A DNA stretch of 64,000 nt from Pimelobacter simplex. Lineage in GTDB: Bacteria > Actinomycetota > Actinomycetes > Propionibacteriales > Nocardioidaceae. The DNA lies in the NCBI RefSeq assembly GCF_900114845.1, contig NZ_FOUK01000001.1, forward strand, positions 1,404,479 to 1,468,478, read 5' to 3'. Position 1 is the first letter of the stretch, and each line of letters starts with the position of its first letter. Shown here one piece after another: positions 20,340 to 33,334 of the stretch. The position numbers and the translations under genes were made by a program. The notes under the pieces were generated by a model. It searched no databases and had not been told where the DNA came from. It was given only the letters and a program-made list of their open reading frames with translations.

Positions 20340-21461
20340 GTGAAGGTCGTCGCCGCCATGTCCGGGGGAGTGGACTCCGCCGTCGCCGCCGCCCGGGCCG
20401 CCGAGGCCGGGCACGAGGTGACCGGCATCCACCTCGCGCTCTCGCGCAACCCCAAGTCCTACCGCAGCGGCGCCCGTGGCTGCTGCACCATCGAGGACGC
20501 CAACGACGCCCGCCGGGCCGCCGACGTGATCGGCATCCCGTTCTACGTCTGGGACCTCTCCGACCGCTTCCACACCGACGTGGTCGAGGACTTCATGGAC
20601 ACCTACGCCGCCGGGCAGACGCCGAACCCGTGCCTGCGCTGCAACGAGAAGATCAAGTTCGCCGCCGTCCTCGACAAGGCGCTGGCGCTGGGCTTCGACG
20701 CCGTCGCGACCGGGCACTACGCGACCGTGCGGACGTCGTCGTCCGGAGCGATCGAGCTGCACCGCGCGATCGACGCGGCCAAGGACCAGTCCTACGTGCT
20801 GGGCGTCCTCGACGAGCAGCAGCTGCGCCACTCGCTGTTCCCGCTGGGGGACACGCCGAAGCCGCAGGTGCGGGCCGAGGCCGCCGCGCGCGGGCTCCTG
20901 GTCGCCGACAAGCCCGACAGCCACGACATCTGCTTCGTCGCCGACGGCGACAACGCCGGCTGGCTGCGCGAGAAGCTCGGCGACCGCGCGCCCAACCAGG
21001 GCGGCGAGATCCGCGACGACGCAACCGGCGAGGTGCTGGGGGAGCACGAGGGCACGTTCGCGTTCACGATCGGGCAGCGCAAGGGGCTCCGGCTCGGCCG
21101 GCCCGCGCCCGACGGCAGGCCGCGCTACGTGCTCGACATCGAGCCGGTCTCCGGCACCGTCACCGTGGGCCCGCGCGAGCGGCTCGCGGTCGACCAGGTG
21201 AGCGGCGACCGGGTGCGCTGGTGCGGCGCCCCCCTGGCGGCCGGCACGGTGCTCGCCGGCGACGGCGTGAGCGTCCAGCTGCGCGCCCACGGCGCCGAGC
21301 ACCGCGCGGTGGTGCGGGTCGGCGACGACGCACTGGTGGTCGACCTCCTCGACCCGGCCGACGGCATCGCCCCCGGCCAGGCCGTCGTCGTGTACGACGG
21401 CACGCGGGTGGTCGGCTCGGCCACCATCACCGCGACCCACCGGGTCGAGGCGGCCGGGTGA
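20340..21461 (+). CDS. mnmA: tRNA-specific 2-thiouridylase
   Basis: 373 aa from GTG. The PP-loop [12 protein letters not shown] binds ATP. The catalytic cysteine pair is C101 (in [12 protein letters not shown]) and C198 (SHDICFV), and TGHYA, QSYVLG and FTIGQRKGL are further family signatures. It forms 2-thiouridine at the wobble position of Glu, Gln and Lys tRNAs, using sulfur from the desulfurase encoded 9 bp upstream. The next gene overlaps by GTGA. Confidence 0.96.
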   Translation: MKVVAAMSGGVDSAVAAARAAEAGHEVTGIHLALSRNPKSYRSGARGCCTIEDANDARRAADVIGIPFYVWDLSDRFHTDVVEDFMDTYAAGQTPNPCLRCNEKIKFAAVLDKALALGFDAVATGHYATVRTSSSGAIELHRAIDAAKDQSYVLGVLDEQQLRHSLFPLGDTPKPQVRAEAAARGLLVADKPDSHDICFVADGDNAGWLREKLGDRAPNQGGEIRDDATGEVLGEHEGTFAFTIGQRKGLRLGRPAPDGRPRYVLDIEPVSGTVTVGPRERLAVDQVSGDRVRWCGAPLAAGTVLAGDGVSVQLRAHGAEHRAVVRVGDDALVVDLLDPADGIAPGQAVVVYDGTRVVGSATITATHRVEAAG

Positions 21462-22480
21462 GCGGCGTCCGCGCGACCGGGATCGGCTCCTTCCCCGGCA
21501 CGGAGCAGCGTGACCTCGACGAGGCGCTGGCCGTCGTCCTGGGCGAGGTGGCCGGCGACGAGCGCGGGATCGCGTACGTCCCCGAGGTGCCCGGCCGTGG
21601 CGCGGCCGCCGCCATGGTCGGCCGCACGCTCGGCCTCGTCGGCGAGCTCGACGCCGATCTCCAGCCCGGCGGCTGGCGGCTGACCGGGTCGGCCGGCGCG
21701 CCGCCCGTCGACCAGCGCCGGGCCCGCAGCCTGCTGGCCCAGGACCTCGACGCCGTCGAGGAGGGGGCCGTCGGCCACGCCGGCGCCTTCAAGACCCAGC
21801 TGACCGGACCCTGGACGCTCGCCGCGACGGCCGAGCGTCCGCGCGGCGACAAGCTCCTCGCCGACCACGGCGCCCGCCGCGAGCTCGCCCAGGCCCTCGC
21901 CGTCGCCGTCACCGACCACGTCGCCGACCTGCGGCGCCGGCTGCCGTCCGCGTCGTCCCTGGTGGTGCAGCTCGACGAGCCGGCGCTCCCGGCGGTCCTC
22001 GCCGCGGGGATCCCGACGGCCTCGGGCTTCGGCAAGCACCGCACGGTCCACCCGCCCGAGGCGAGCGAGGCGCTGGAGTGGGTCCTCGGCGCGATCCGCG
22101 ACGCCGGCGCGACGCCCTGGGTGCACTGCTGCGCGCCCGGCGTGCCGATCGGGCTGCTGCGCGGCGCCGGGGCGAGCGGCGTGATGCTCGACCTCGGGCT
22201 GCTCGACGCCGACGGCCACGACGCCGCTGCCGAGGCGCTCGAGGCGGGCGACACAATCGCGCTGGGCGTCGTCCCGACCACGGGGGAGCTGCCCGGCGCC
22301 AAGGCCGTCATCGAGCGCGTGCTCCGCTGGCTCGACATGCTCGGCCTCGACCCCGAGGTCGTCGGCGGCGGCCTGGTCGTCACGCCGGCGTGCGGACTGG
22401 CCGGGAGCACGCCCCAGGACGCACGAAGGGCCACCGAGCTGGTTCGCTCGGTGGCCCGTTCGCTGGCCGGTCAGGCGTAG
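21458..22480 (+). CDS. short B12-independent methionine synthase-like protein (core MetE)
   Basis: 340 aa, about half of full MetE (about 750 aa): only the catalytic C-terminal barrel is present. It opens with [17 protein letters not shown]. Zinc ligands fit H223-x-C225 (WVHCCAPG) and C312 (TPACGLAG). Full-length MetE takes methyl from methyltetrahydrofolate; short 'core' versions lack part of the folate site, so the methyl donor here is uncertain (a corrinoid or another thiol is possible). It sits in the conserved desulfurase-MnmA-ligase block. Start by GTGA overlap with mnmA. Confidence 0.82.
   Translation: MSGVRATGIGSFPGTEQRDLDEALAVVLGEVAGDERGIAYVPEVPGRGAAAAMVGRTLGLVGELDADLQPGGWRLTGSAGAPPVDQRRARSLLAQDLDAVEEGAVGHAGAFKTQLTGPWTLAATAERPRGDKLLADHGARRELAQALAVAVTDHVADLRRRLPSASSLVVQLDEPALPAVLAAGIPTASGFGKHRTVHPPEASEALEWVLGAIRDAGATPWVHCCAPGVPIGLLRGAGASGVMLDLGLLDADGHDAAAEALEAGDTIALGVVPTTGELPGAKAVIERVLRWLDMLGLDPEVVGGGLVVTPACGLAGSTPQDARRATELVRSVARSLAGQA
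22428..22457. terminator. 12-bp perfect hairpin inside the 3' end of the MetE-like gene
   Basis: GGGCCACCGAGC (22428-22439) pairs perfectly with 22446-22457 across a 6-nt loop. It lies within the last 20 codons of the plus-strand gene and 30 bp from the end of the convergent MFS gene. It probably acts as a two-way terminator embedded in coding sequence; T-runs are weak. Confidence 0.6.
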
Positions 22481-22486
22481 CCGGGA

Positions 22487-24067
22487 TCAGCCGACGTGCA
22501 CGCCCTCGGGGACGTCGGTGGCGAGCTCGGTGTGCTTGACGCTCAGCAGCAGCCAGACGATCACCGACGCGGTCCAGATCATGAACGCGCCGACGAGGAA
22601 GGCGTGCGTGGCGCCGTCGGCGAAGGCGATCAGCCCGTTGGCCGGGTTGGTCGGGCTGGCCGTGGCGAGGTCGCTGAGCTTCTCGGTGGTGAAGTGCGAG
22701 GCGACCGCCGACAGGGTGGCGAGGCCGAGCGCGCCGCCGACCTGCTGCATCGTGTTGAGGACACCGGAGCCGATGCCGGCGTCCTGGGTGCGGACACCGT
22801 GGACGGCGACGAGCGTCATCGGCACGAAGGTCAGGCCCATGCCGATCGACATGAGGACGACGAACGGCGCGATGTCGGTCCAGTAGTTCTCGCTGCCGAA
22901 CTCGATGCGCGAGAAGAAGAACAGCGCGAGGCCGGCGAGCAGGGTGCCGGTGCCGGCGAGGTAGCGCGGGTCGACCTTCGCGACGAGCTTGGACGACGCG
23001 GTCGCGCCGAACACCATGCCGACCGCGAAGGGCAGGAACGCGAAGCCCGTCTTGAGCGGCGAGTAGCCCATCACGTTCTGCACGTACAGCGACAGGAAGA
23101 AGAACATCGCGAACATCGCCGCCGGCGTGATCATCATCGAGACGAAGGCGACCGCGCGGTTGCGGTTGGCGAAGATCGACAGCGGCATCAGCGGGTGCTT
23201 GACCCGGCGCTCGATCACGACGAACGCGATCAGGGCGACGACACCGAGCACCATGGCGGTGAGGGCCAGCGGGTCACCCCAGCCGTAGCTGGTGCCGTGC
23301 GGGTTGGTGGCGGTGATCGAGTCGGGGTCGACGTTGCTGGTGCGGGTGATGCCGTAGACCAGGGCGAGCAGGCCGCCGGTGCCGAGGATCGCGCCGGGCA
23401 GGTCAAGCGTGCCGGCGTGGTGGTCGGTGTCGGGCAGCAACTTCGGGGCGAAGTACGCCGCGAGCAGGCCGATCGGGACGTTGATGAGGAACGTCAGGCG
23501 CCAGCCCCAGGCGGGGTCGAGGTCGGTCAGCCACCCACCGAGGACCAGGCCGATCGCGGCACCGATGCCGGACATCGCGGCGAAGACGGAGAACGCGCGG
23601 TTGCGCTGCGGGCCGGACGGGAACGTCGTGGTGATCAGCGCGAGGGCGGTCGGCGAGGCGAGCGCCGCACCGAGGCCCTGCAGGCCCCGGGAGCCGAGCA
23701 GCATGGCCTCGTTCTGGGCGACACCACCGAGGGCGGAGGCGACGGCGAAGAGCGCGACGCCGATCATGAACACGCGGCGGCGGCCGTACAGGTCACCCAG
23801 GCGGCCGCCGAGCAGGAGCAGACCACCGAACGCGAGGGCGTAGCCGGTGACGACCCACGACAGGTTCGACGGGTCGATCTTCAGGTCGTTGCCGATGTAG
23901 GGCAGGGCGATGTTGGCGATGGTGCTGTCGAGCACCACCATCAGCTGCGCCATGCAGATCAGCACCAGCGCCCAGCCGAGGTGGCCGGGCGAGGACGGGC
24001 CGTCGACGGCGTCGGATTGCGAAGCCGTCATGTCGTCAGGCACGTCCGAGGACTTGATGTCGGTCAC
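22487..24067 (-). CDS. MFS drug efflux transporter, DHA2 (14-TM) family
   Basis: 526 aa from GTG (GAAGGAA upstream). The start of TM1 reads WALVLICMAQLMVVLDST, the DHA2 signature: D in VVLDSTIANIALP. Motif A is GGRLGDLYGRRRVF and motif C-like GGWLTDLDPAWGWRLTF follows. Fourteen hydrophobic segments can be counted. It exports drugs or cations using the proton gradient. The TetR regulator lies 30 bp upstream on the same strand and shares the promoter, a self-contained resistance cassette placed inside the conserved mnmA-ligA locus. Confidence 0.93.
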   Translation of the reverse strand: MTDIKSSDVPDDMTASQSDAVDGPSSPGHLGWALVLICMAQLMVVLDSTIANIALPYIGNDLKIDPSNLSWVVTGYALAFGGLLLLGGRLGDLYGRRRVFMIGVALFAVASALGGVAQNEAMLLGSRGLQGLGAALASPTALALITTTFPSGPQRNRAFSVFAAMSGIGAAIGLVLGGWLTDLDPAWGWRLTFLINVPIGLLAAYFAPKLLPDTDHHAGTLDLPGAILGTGGLLALVYGITRTSNVDPDSITATNPHGTSYGWGDPLALTAMVLGVVALIAFVVIERRVKHPLMPLSIFANRNRAVAFVSMMITPAAMFAMFFFLSLYVQNVMGYSPLKTGFAFLPFAVGMVFGATASSKLVAKVDPRYLAGTGTLLAGLALFFFSRIEFGSENYWTDIAPFVVLMSIGMGLTFVPMTLVAVHGVRTQDAGIGSGVLNTMQQVGGALGLATLSAVASHFTTEKLSDLATASPTNPANGLIAFADGATHAFLVGAFMIWTASVIVWLLLSVKHTELATDVPEGVHVG

Positions 24068-24097
24068 GAGCGTTTTCCTTCGGGTGTGAGGAGAGGG

Positions 24098-27170
<3,073 letters not shown>

Positions 27171-27276
27171 GCTTCGAGGGTCCCCCGCGGGGACGGGGTC
27201 CCGCATCGGTCGTTCCGTCCCGAGCACCCGGCCCGAACGGACTACGCGGACCCCGCGTCGGGCCTACAGTTCTGCT

Positions 27277-29370
27277 GTGCCACGTATCCCCGGGGTCGGC
27301 GACCGGCTCGGCCCCTACCGGATCACCCGCGAGCTCGGCGCGGGCGGGATGGGCATCGTCTTCGAGGCGCTGGAGGAGGGACTCGGCCGCCGGGTCGCCC
27401 TCAAGGTGCTGGCGATCCAGCTCGCCGAGGAGCCCGAGTTCCGGGCCCGGTTCGCCCGCGAGGCGACTGTGCTCGCGCGCAGCGACAGCCCGCACATCAT
27501 CCAGGTCTACAGCCACGGCGAGCAGGACGGCTGCCTCTACCTGGCCACCCAGTTCGTGCCCGGCGGCGACCTCGCCGCGCGGGTCGCCGCGAAGGGCGTC
27601 CCGGCGCCCGAGGTGGCGCTCGACGTCGTCGCGCAGGTCGCCTCGGCGCTGGCCGACGCGCACGCCGTCGGCGTCGTCCACCGCGACGTGAAGCCGCACA
27701 ACGTCCTGCTCCGGCCCGGCCAGGGGCAGGTGCACGCCTACCTCTGCGACTTCGGCATCGCCCGCGACGACGACTCCTCGCTCACCAGCAGCGGTGTGGT
27801 CGCCGGGACCTACGCCTACCTCGCCCCGGAGCGCTTCCGGGGCGCGCCGGCCACCCCGGCCAGCGACATCTACGCCCTCGGCTGCCTGCTGTGGTTCCTG
27901 CTGACCGGGCGGGCGCCGTACGAGGGCGGGCTGGTGCAGCTCGCCCAGCAGCACGAGGACGCACCGGTGCCGCAGCTGCCCGGCAGCGGCCGCACCACCG
28001 AGCGGGTCAACGACTTCCTGCGGCGGGCGATGGCCAAGGACCCCGGCGCGCGCCCGGCCAGCGCGGCCCGGGCGGCCACCGAGCTGCGGGCGCTGGCCGC
28101 CGCGGCCACCCCGGTCGCCGCGCCGCCGACCACGCCGGTGGACGCCGCGCCCGCGCCTTCGCCTTCGCCTGCGCCCCCGCCTCCGCCGCCGGCCGTCCCC
28201 GCGCCGACGCCGTCGATCACCCGCGAGGAGCCGCCGCGCCCGCGCGGCCGGCGTGGCCGGGTGCTGGCCGGGCTCGCCGCGCTCGCGCTGGTCGCCGCGG
28301 CGGCCGGGACCGGGATCTACCTGGGCACCCGTGGCGACGGCGCCGACCCCACGGCCCGCGACGGGGACGCCGGCGACAGCGCCAGCGCGGGCACCCCGCG
28401 CAGCCCGGTCACCGGCTCCGACGTCGACGGCAAGGACGGCGACGACCTGGTCGTGCTGGGGGACGGGACGACCGACGTGCTGCTCTCGAAGGGCTCCGGC
28501 GGGCTCGCGGCCGCGCGGCGGTGGGCCGACACGTCGTACGCGGGGGAGAAGGTGGTGCGCGGCGACTTCGACGGCGACCGGCGGACCGACCTCGCGGTGG
28601 TCGACGGCAGCGAGATCCGGGTGGCCCTGTCCACCGGCACCGGCTTCGCGCCGGCCACGAGCTGGCGGGACGGGCTGGACCTGCCCGAGCGGTTCACCGT
28701 CACCGCGGGTGACTTCGACGGCGACCGGCGGACCGACCTCGCGCTGCTCACCGGGGACGACTCCGGGATCGAGGTGCAGGTCCTGATCGCCGAGGTCGGC
28801 GGGCCCGGGTTCACCGAGCCGACCCCCTGGGTGCGCCGCGCCGGCTGGTCCTACGACCGGATGCGGCTCGGCGCCGGCGACGTCGACGGCGACGAGCGCG
28901 CCGACCTCATCGAGATGGGGACCCCGCCGCGCGGCGGCGTCGACATCCAGGTGTTCCTCGCCGGCGACGAGTCCTTCGCGGATCCGCAGAAGTGGACCGA
29001 CCAGCCGGGCTGGACCTTCGCCGAGAGCCGCTACACGGTGGGCGACCTCGACCGGGACGGACGGGCCGACGTGCTCGTCGCACGGAAGGTCGACGGCGGG
29101 ACCGAGCTCGTCCCGCTCCTCTCCGCGGGCGACGGGTTCCGGGCGACCGACGGCACACCGGGCCGGATCGAGCGGCCGCTCGACCGGCTGGCCATCGTCG
29201 CCGCCGACGTGACCGGCGACCGCGCGAGCGACCTCGTCGCGCTCGACCGGGACAGCGGCACGGCGCGGCTGTGGCAGCTCGACGACGACGGGTCCGTCGT
29301 CCGCGCCGACGGTCGCGACGTCACCGTGCCGGGCGCCGGCAGCGCGACGCTCGTCGGCATCACGCGCTGA
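27277..29370 (+). CDS. membrane Ser/Thr protein kinase with FG-GAP/VCBS-repeat ectodomain
   Basis: 697 aa from GTG; TACAGT (27265-27270) lies 6 nt upstream. Kinase domain residues 13-275: Gly-loop GAGGMGIVFEA, Lys43 (VALKVL), HRDVKPHN (D137), DFGIA (D158), APE. A Pro/Ala-rich juxtamembrane stretch and one membrane helix (about 329-350) follow. The outer domain holds about six D-x-D-x-D-x-x-x-D-L calcium-loop repeats (DFDGDRRTDLAVV; DVDGDERADLI), predicted to fold as an FG-GAP beta-propeller in place of the PASTA repeats of PknB. It is likely a surface sensor kinase. Unusual position between ligA and gatC. Confidence 0.92.
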   Translation: MPRIPGVGDRLGPYRITRELGAGGMGIVFEALEEGLGRRVALKVLAIQLAEEPEFRARFAREATVLARSDSPHIIQVYSHGEQDGCLYLATQFVPGGDLAARVAAKGVPAPEVALDVVAQVASALADAHAVGVVHRDVKPHNVLLRPGQGQVHAYLCDFGIARDDDSSLTSSGVVAGTYAYLAPERFRGAPATPASDIYALGCLLWFLLTGRAPYEGGLVQLAQQHEDAPVPQLPGSGRTTERVNDFLRRAMAKDPGARPASAARAATELRALAAAATPVAAPPTTPVDAAPAPSPSPAPPPPPPAVPAPTPSITREEPPRPRGRRGRVLAGLAALALVAAAAGTGIYLGTRGDGADPTARDGDAGDSASAGTPRSPVTGSDVDGKDGDDLVVLGDGTTDVLLSKGSGGLAAARRWADTSYAGEKVVRGDFDGDRRTDLAVVDGSEIRVALSTGTGFAPATSWRDGLDLPERFTVTAGDFDGDRRTDLALLTGDDSGIEVQVLIAEVGGPGFTEPTPWVRRAGWSYDRMRLGAGDVDGDERADLIEMGTPPRGGVDIQVFLAGDESFADPQKWTDQPGWTFAESRYTVGDLDRDGRADVLVARKVDGGTELVPLLSAGDGFRATDGTPGRIERPLDRLAIVAADVTGDRASDLVALDRDSGTARLWQLDDDGSVVRADGRDVTVPGAGSATLVGITR

Positions 29371-29815
29371 GCGCGCGCAACCAGTCCTCGGCGGACGCCG
29401 GGTCGGCCAGCCGGACGACGTCCAGCCCGGGGTGGGTGAGCGCGAGGCCCGCGGCCCAGGCCAGGTCCGGCCCGCGCTCCCGGTCCCGCTCGCGGGCGTC
29501 GGGGCGGATCCGGCGCAGCGTGCGCCGGACCCGGCCGGTGAAGCTCTCGGGGGCGTTGAGGTCGGCGAGCACGACGAGGTCCGCGCGCTCGAGCAGCGCC
29601 GGGCGCGCCCACTCGTCCTCGCTCGTGGTGACCCAGCCGTCGAACGCCGCGAGCCGGGCCACCTCGCCGGGACCGGAGAGGTCCGCGAGCGGCACGGCCG
29701 GCAGGTCGAGGAGCGCGGCGAGCCGGTCCAGGAAGGCGCTCAGCGGCTCGTCCGGGCCACCGGCCACGACCACGCGCTGCGGGAGCGGGCGCGGGTGGGG
29801 GACAGAGGCGTGCAC
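29360..29815 (-). CDS. degenerate P-loop NTPase-like protein
   Basis: 151 aa from GTG at 29815, supported by a minus-strand TAGACT (complement of 29823-29828) 7 nt upstream. The order VVVAGG..., FDGWVTTSEDEWARPAL, RADLVVLADLN and RVRRTLRRIR follows small adenylate-kinase-like P-loop proteins (the 'W-x-R-x-x-ADLVV-x-L' pattern), but the Walker A that should read GGSGSGKST is GGPDEPLSA and lacks the Lys. It may therefore be inactive or regulatory. It overlaps the kinase stop by 11 bp and is divergent from gatC. Confidence 0.55.
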   Translation of the reverse strand: MHASVPHPRPLPQRVVVAGGPDEPLSAFLDRLAALLDLPAVPLADLSGPGEVARLAAFDGWVTTSEDEWARPALLERADLVVLADLNAPESFTGRVRRTLRRIRPDARERDRERGPDLAWAAGLALTHPGLDVVRLADPASAEDWLRALSA

Positions 29816-29822
29816 CCGGCGC

Positions 29823-29851
29823 AGTCTAGGGATGCCTCCGGCGCCTAGAAT
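29823..29851. promoter_or_regulatory. divergent leaderless promoters, P-loop protein and gatC
   Basis: Minus-strand TAGACT (complement of 29823-29828) and plus-strand TAGAAT (29846-29851) each stand 7 nt before a start codon (GTG at 29815, ATG at 29859). The two genes share a 43-bp divergent region. Confidence 0.55.
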
Positions 29852-29858
29852 CGCGGGC

Positions 29859-30158
29859 ATGTCTCAACTCACCCGCGACGAGGTGGCCCACCTGGCCGAT
29901 CTCGCCCGGATCGACCTCGACGACGCCGAGCTGGACCACCTCGCGCCCCAGCTCAACGTGATCCTCGAGGCGGTCGCTTCCATCAGCGGTGTGGCCGGCG
30001 ACGACGTGCCGCCGACCTCGCACCCGATCCCGCTGACCAACGTCTTCCGCGACGACGTCGTCGTGCCCGGCCTGACCGCCGAGCAGGCGCTGTCCGGTGC
30101 GCCGGAGGCCGAGGACCAGCGGTTCCGGGTCCCGCGGATCCTGGGGGACGAGCAGTGA
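29859..30158 (+). CDS. gatC: Asp/Glu-tRNA amidotransferase subunit C
   Basis: 99 aa. [19 protein letters not shown] and the C-terminal helix are typical of GatC, which links GatA and GatB in the GatCAB complex. The complex converts misacylated Glu-tRNA(Gln) and Asp-tRNA(Asn) in organisms that lack the matching synthetase. The start is leaderless (TAGAAT 7 nt upstream), and gatA overlaps by GTGA. Confidence 0.95.
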   Translation: MSQLTRDEVAHLADLARIDLDDAELDHLAPQLNVILEAVASISGVAGDDVPPTSHPIPLTNVFRDDVVVPGLTAEQALSGAPEAEDQRFRVPRILGDEQ

Positions 30159-31690
30159 GCGAGCTGATCACCAAGACCGCCGCCGAGCTGGCCGACGCGC
30201 TGGCCGCGGGCGAGACCACCTCGGTCGAGCTGACCCAGGTGCACCTCGACCGGATCGCCGCCGTCGACGGCACGGCCGAGTCGGGCGTGCACGCCTTCCT
30301 CCACGTCGACGCCGAGGGCGCGCTGGCGCAGGCGGCCGAGTCCGACGCGCGGCGGGCCGCGGGCGAGAGCCGGCACCTGCTCGACGGCGTCCCGATCGCG
30401 GTCAAGGACGTCCTCGCGACCCAGGGCCTGCCCACGACGTGCGGCTCGAAGATCCTCGAGGGCTGGGTGCCGCCGTACGACGCGACGGTGGTCCGCAAGA
30501 TCAAGGACGCCGGTCTGCCGATCCTCGGCAAGACCAACATGGACGAGTTCGCGATGGGCTCCTCGACCGAGCACTCGGCGTACGGCCCGACGCGCAACCC
30601 GTGGGACCAGACGCGCATCCCGGGCGGCTCCGGCGGCGGCTCCGCCGCGGCGGTGGCGGCCTTCGAGGCGCCGCTGGCCCTCGGCACCGACACCGGCGGC
30701 TCGATCCGCCAGCCCGGCGCGGTCACCGGCACGGTCGGCGTCAAGCCGACCTACGGCGGCGTCTCGCGCTACGGCCTCGTCGCGCTCGCCAACAGCCTCG
30801 ACCAGGTCGGCCCGGTCACCCGGACCGTCCTCGACTCGGCGCTGCTGCACGAGCTGATCGCCGGCCACGACCCGCGCGACTCGACGTCGGTCGACGCGCC
30901 CGTCGGCTCGTACGTCGCGGCCGCGCGCGAGGGCGCGAAGGGCGACCTCGCCGGACTGCGCGTCGGCGTCATCAAGGAGCTGGCCGGAGACGGCTGGCAG
31001 ACGGGCGTGATGGAGCGGTTCGCCGAGTCCGTCGACCTCCTCAGGGAGATGGGCGCCGAGGTCACCGAGATCTCGTGCCCCTCGTTCGTGCACGCGATGG
31101 CGACCTACTACCTGATCCTGCCGGCGGAGTGCTCGTCCAACCTCGCCAAGTTCGACGCCATGCGCTACGGCCTGCGCGTCGTCCCCGACGGCGACCCGAG
31201 CGCCGAGGCGGTCATGAAGGCCACCCGCGACGCCGGCTTCGGCGACGAGGTGAAGCGCCGCATCATGATCGGCACCTACGCGCTGTCGAGCGGCTACTAC
31301 GACGCCTACTACGGGCAGGCCCAGAAGGTCCGCACGCTCATCTCGCGCGACTTCACGGCGGCCTTCGAGAACGTCGACGTGCTGGTCTCGCCGACGTCCC
31401 CGACCACGGCGTTCCGGCTGGGCGACAAGCTGGACGACCCGCTGGCGATGTACCTGCAGGACCTCGCGACGATCCCGGCCAACCTGGCCGGCGTCCCCGG
31501 CATCTCGGTGCCGGCGGGCCTGGCGGACGAGGACGGCCTCCCGGTCGGCCTGCAGGTGCTGGCGCCGGCGCTCGCCGACGACCGGCTCTACCGGGTCGGG
31601 GCGGCCGTCGAGGCCGCGCTGACCACCCGCTGGGGTGGCCCGATCCTCAGTCTCGACAAGCTCGACCTCCGGGAAGCAGGTGCACGATGA
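30155..31690 (+). CDS. gatA: Asp/Glu-tRNA amidotransferase subunit A
   Basis: 511 aa from GTG. Amidase-signature catalytic triad: K84 (PIAVKDV), S159 (GGSGGGSA) and S183 ([11 protein letters not shown]), which release ammonia from glutamine. The ammonia travels to GatB. The start overlaps gatC by 4 bp and the stop overlaps gatB, so the three subunits are translationally coupled. Confidence 0.97.
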   Translation: MSELITKTAAELADALAAGETTSVELTQVHLDRIAAVDGTAESGVHAFLHVDAEGALAQAAESDARRAAGESRHLLDGVPIAVKDVLATQGLPTTCGSKILEGWVPPYDATVVRKIKDAGLPILGKTNMDEFAMGSSTEHSAYGPTRNPWDQTRIPGGSGGGSAAAVAAFEAPLALGTDTGGSIRQPGAVTGTVGVKPTYGGVSRYGLVALANSLDQVGPVTRTVLDSALLHELIAGHDPRDSTSVDAPVGSYVAAAREGAKGDLAGLRVGVIKELAGDGWQTGVMERFAESVDLLREMGAEVTEISCPSFVHAMATYYLILPAECSSNLAKFDAMRYGLRVVPDGDPSAEAVMKATRDAGFGDEVKRRIMIGTYALSSGYYDAYYGQAQKVRTLISRDFTAAFENVDVLVSPTSPTTAFRLGDKLDDPLAMYLQDLATIPANLAGVPGISVPAGLADEDGLPVGLQVLAPALADDRLYRVGAAVEAALTTRWGGPILSLDKLDLREAGAR

Positions 31691-33180
31691 CCGAGGTTCT
31701 CGTTCCGTTCGACGAGGTCGTCGAGAAGTTCGACCCGGCCCTGGGCCTGGAGATCCACGTCGAGCTCAACACCAACACCAAGATGTTCTGCGGCTGCCCG
31801 GCCGTCTTCGGCGGCGAGCCCAACACGCAGGTCTGCCCGACCTGCCTGGGCCTCCCCGGCGCGATGCCCGTGGTCAACGGCAAGGCCGTCGAGTCGGCCA
31901 TCCGGATCGGCCTCGCGCTCAACTGCGAGATCGCCGAGTGGTGCCGCTTCGCCCGGAAGAACTACTTCTACCCGGACATGCCGAAGAACTTCCAGACCTC
32001 GCAGTACGACGAGCCGATCGCCTTCGAGGGCTACCTCGACGTCGACGTCGAGGGCGAGACCTTCCGGATCGAGATCGAGCGCGCCCACATGGAGGAGGAC
32101 ACCGGCAAGTCCAGCCACGTCGGTGGCTCCGACGGCCGGATCCACGGCGCCGACTACTCGCTGGTCGACTACAACCGGGCCGGCATCCCCCTCATCGAGA
32201 TCGTCACCAAGCCGATCCTCGGCACGGGCGACAAGGCCCCCCTGGTCGCGAAGGCCTACGTCTCCGCGATCCGCGACCTGATCGTCGCGCTCGGCGTCTC
32301 CGACGCCCGGATGGACCAGGGCTCGATCCGCGCCGACGTCAACCTGTCGCTGGCGCCCAAGGGCTCCGGCGTGCTCGGCACCCGCTCGGAGACCAAGAAC
32401 GTCAACTCGCTGCGCTCGGTCGAGCGGGCGGTGCGCTTCGAGATGGCGCGCCACGCGGGCATCCTGCTCGGCGGCGGCGCGGTGCTCCAGGAGACCCGGC
32501 ACTTCCACGAGAACGACGGGTCGACGTCGTCGGGGCGCGAGAAGTCCGACGCCGAGGACTACCGCTACTTCCCCGAGCCGGACCTGGTCCCGGTCGCGCC
32601 GAGCCGCGAGTGGGTCGAGGAGCTGCGCGCGACGCTGCCCGAGAACCCCGCCACCAAGCGGGTCCGCCTGCAGGGCGAGTGGGGCTTCACCGACCTCGAG
32701 ATGCGCGACACCGTCGGTGCCGGCGCGCTCGACCTCGTCGAGCAGACCGTGGCGGCCGGCGCGGCGCCCCAGGCCGCGCGCAAGTGGTGGCTCACCGAGC
32801 TCGCCCGGCGTGCCAACGACGCCGGCGTCGAGCTCACCGAGCTCTCCGTCACCCCGGCCCAGGTGGCCGCGGTGCAGGCGCTCGTCGACGCCAAGACGAT
32901 CAACGACAAGCTGGCCCGCCAGGTCTTCGACGGCCTGCTCGCCGGCGAGGGCACGCCCGAGGAGATCATCGCCGCCCGCGGGCTCGCCGTCGTCTCCGAC
33001 GAGGGCGCGCTGTCGGCGGCCGTCGACAAGGCCATCGCCGAGAACCCCGACATCGCCGACAAGATCCGCGACGGCAAGGTCGCCGCGGCCGGCGCGCTCA
33101 TCGGCGCCGTCATGAAGGAGATGCGCGGCCAGGCCGACGCCGGCCGGGTGCGCGAGCTGGTCCTCGAGAAGCTCGCCTGA
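31687..33180 (+). CDS. gatB: Asp/Glu-tRNA amidotransferase subunit B
   Basis: 497 aa. The signature [19 protein letters not shown] is followed by a zinc-type Cys set (CGC ... CPTC), the catalytic kinase/transamidase cradle domain, a helical domain and the YqeY-like tail ([21 protein letters not shown]). It binds tRNA and activates the misacylated residue with ATP. ATGA overlap with gatA. Confidence 0.97.
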   Translation: MTEVLVPFDEVVEKFDPALGLEIHVELNTNTKMFCGCPAVFGGEPNTQVCPTCLGLPGAMPVVNGKAVESAIRIGLALNCEIAEWCRFARKNYFYPDMPKNFQTSQYDEPIAFEGYLDVDVEGETFRIEIERAHMEEDTGKSSHVGGSDGRIHGADYSLVDYNRAGIPLIEIVTKPILGTGDKAPLVAKAYVSAIRDLIVALGVSDARMDQGSIRADVNLSLAPKGSGVLGTRSETKNVNSLRSVERAVRFEMARHAGILLGGGAVLQETRHFHENDGSTSSGREKSDAEDYRYFPEPDLVPVAPSREWVEELRATLPENPATKRVRLQGEWGFTDLEMRDTVGAGALDLVEQTVAAGAAPQAARKWWLTELARRANDAGVELTELSVTPAQVAAVQALVDAKTINDKLARQVFDGLLAGEGTPEEIIAARGLAVVSDEGALSAAVDKAIAENPDIADKIRDGKVAAAGALIGAVMKEMRGQADAGRVRELVLEKLA

Positions 33181-33196
33181 CGTTCTCGCTCCTCCG

Positions 33197-33237
33197 TTGC
33201 CGGGCCGGGCATCCCACACGGGAGCCCGGTCCGGCAA
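33197..33237 (+). terminator. nested hairpin terminator after gatB
   Basis: TTGCCGG (33197-33203) pairs with CCGGCAA (33231-33237), a G-U pair follows, then CCGGGC pairs with GCCCGG, and an inner TCCC/GGGA stem closes an ACAC loop. This is nearly continuous pairing over 41 nt, with a weak T-rich tail (tcgtttc). Confidence 0.75.
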
Positions 33238-33334
33238 TGGTCGTTTCGGGCCATGTGCGCCGGGACCGCGCCGGTCTAGGGTCGCGCCCGACGGGTCCGC
33301 CGCCGTGGCGGCCCGCGTGCATGGGGAGTGACAC

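Noticed and set aside
21400..21480. A SAM or cobalamin riboswitch before the MetE-like gene
   Set aside because: The gene overlaps mnmA with no leader; no riboswitch can fit.
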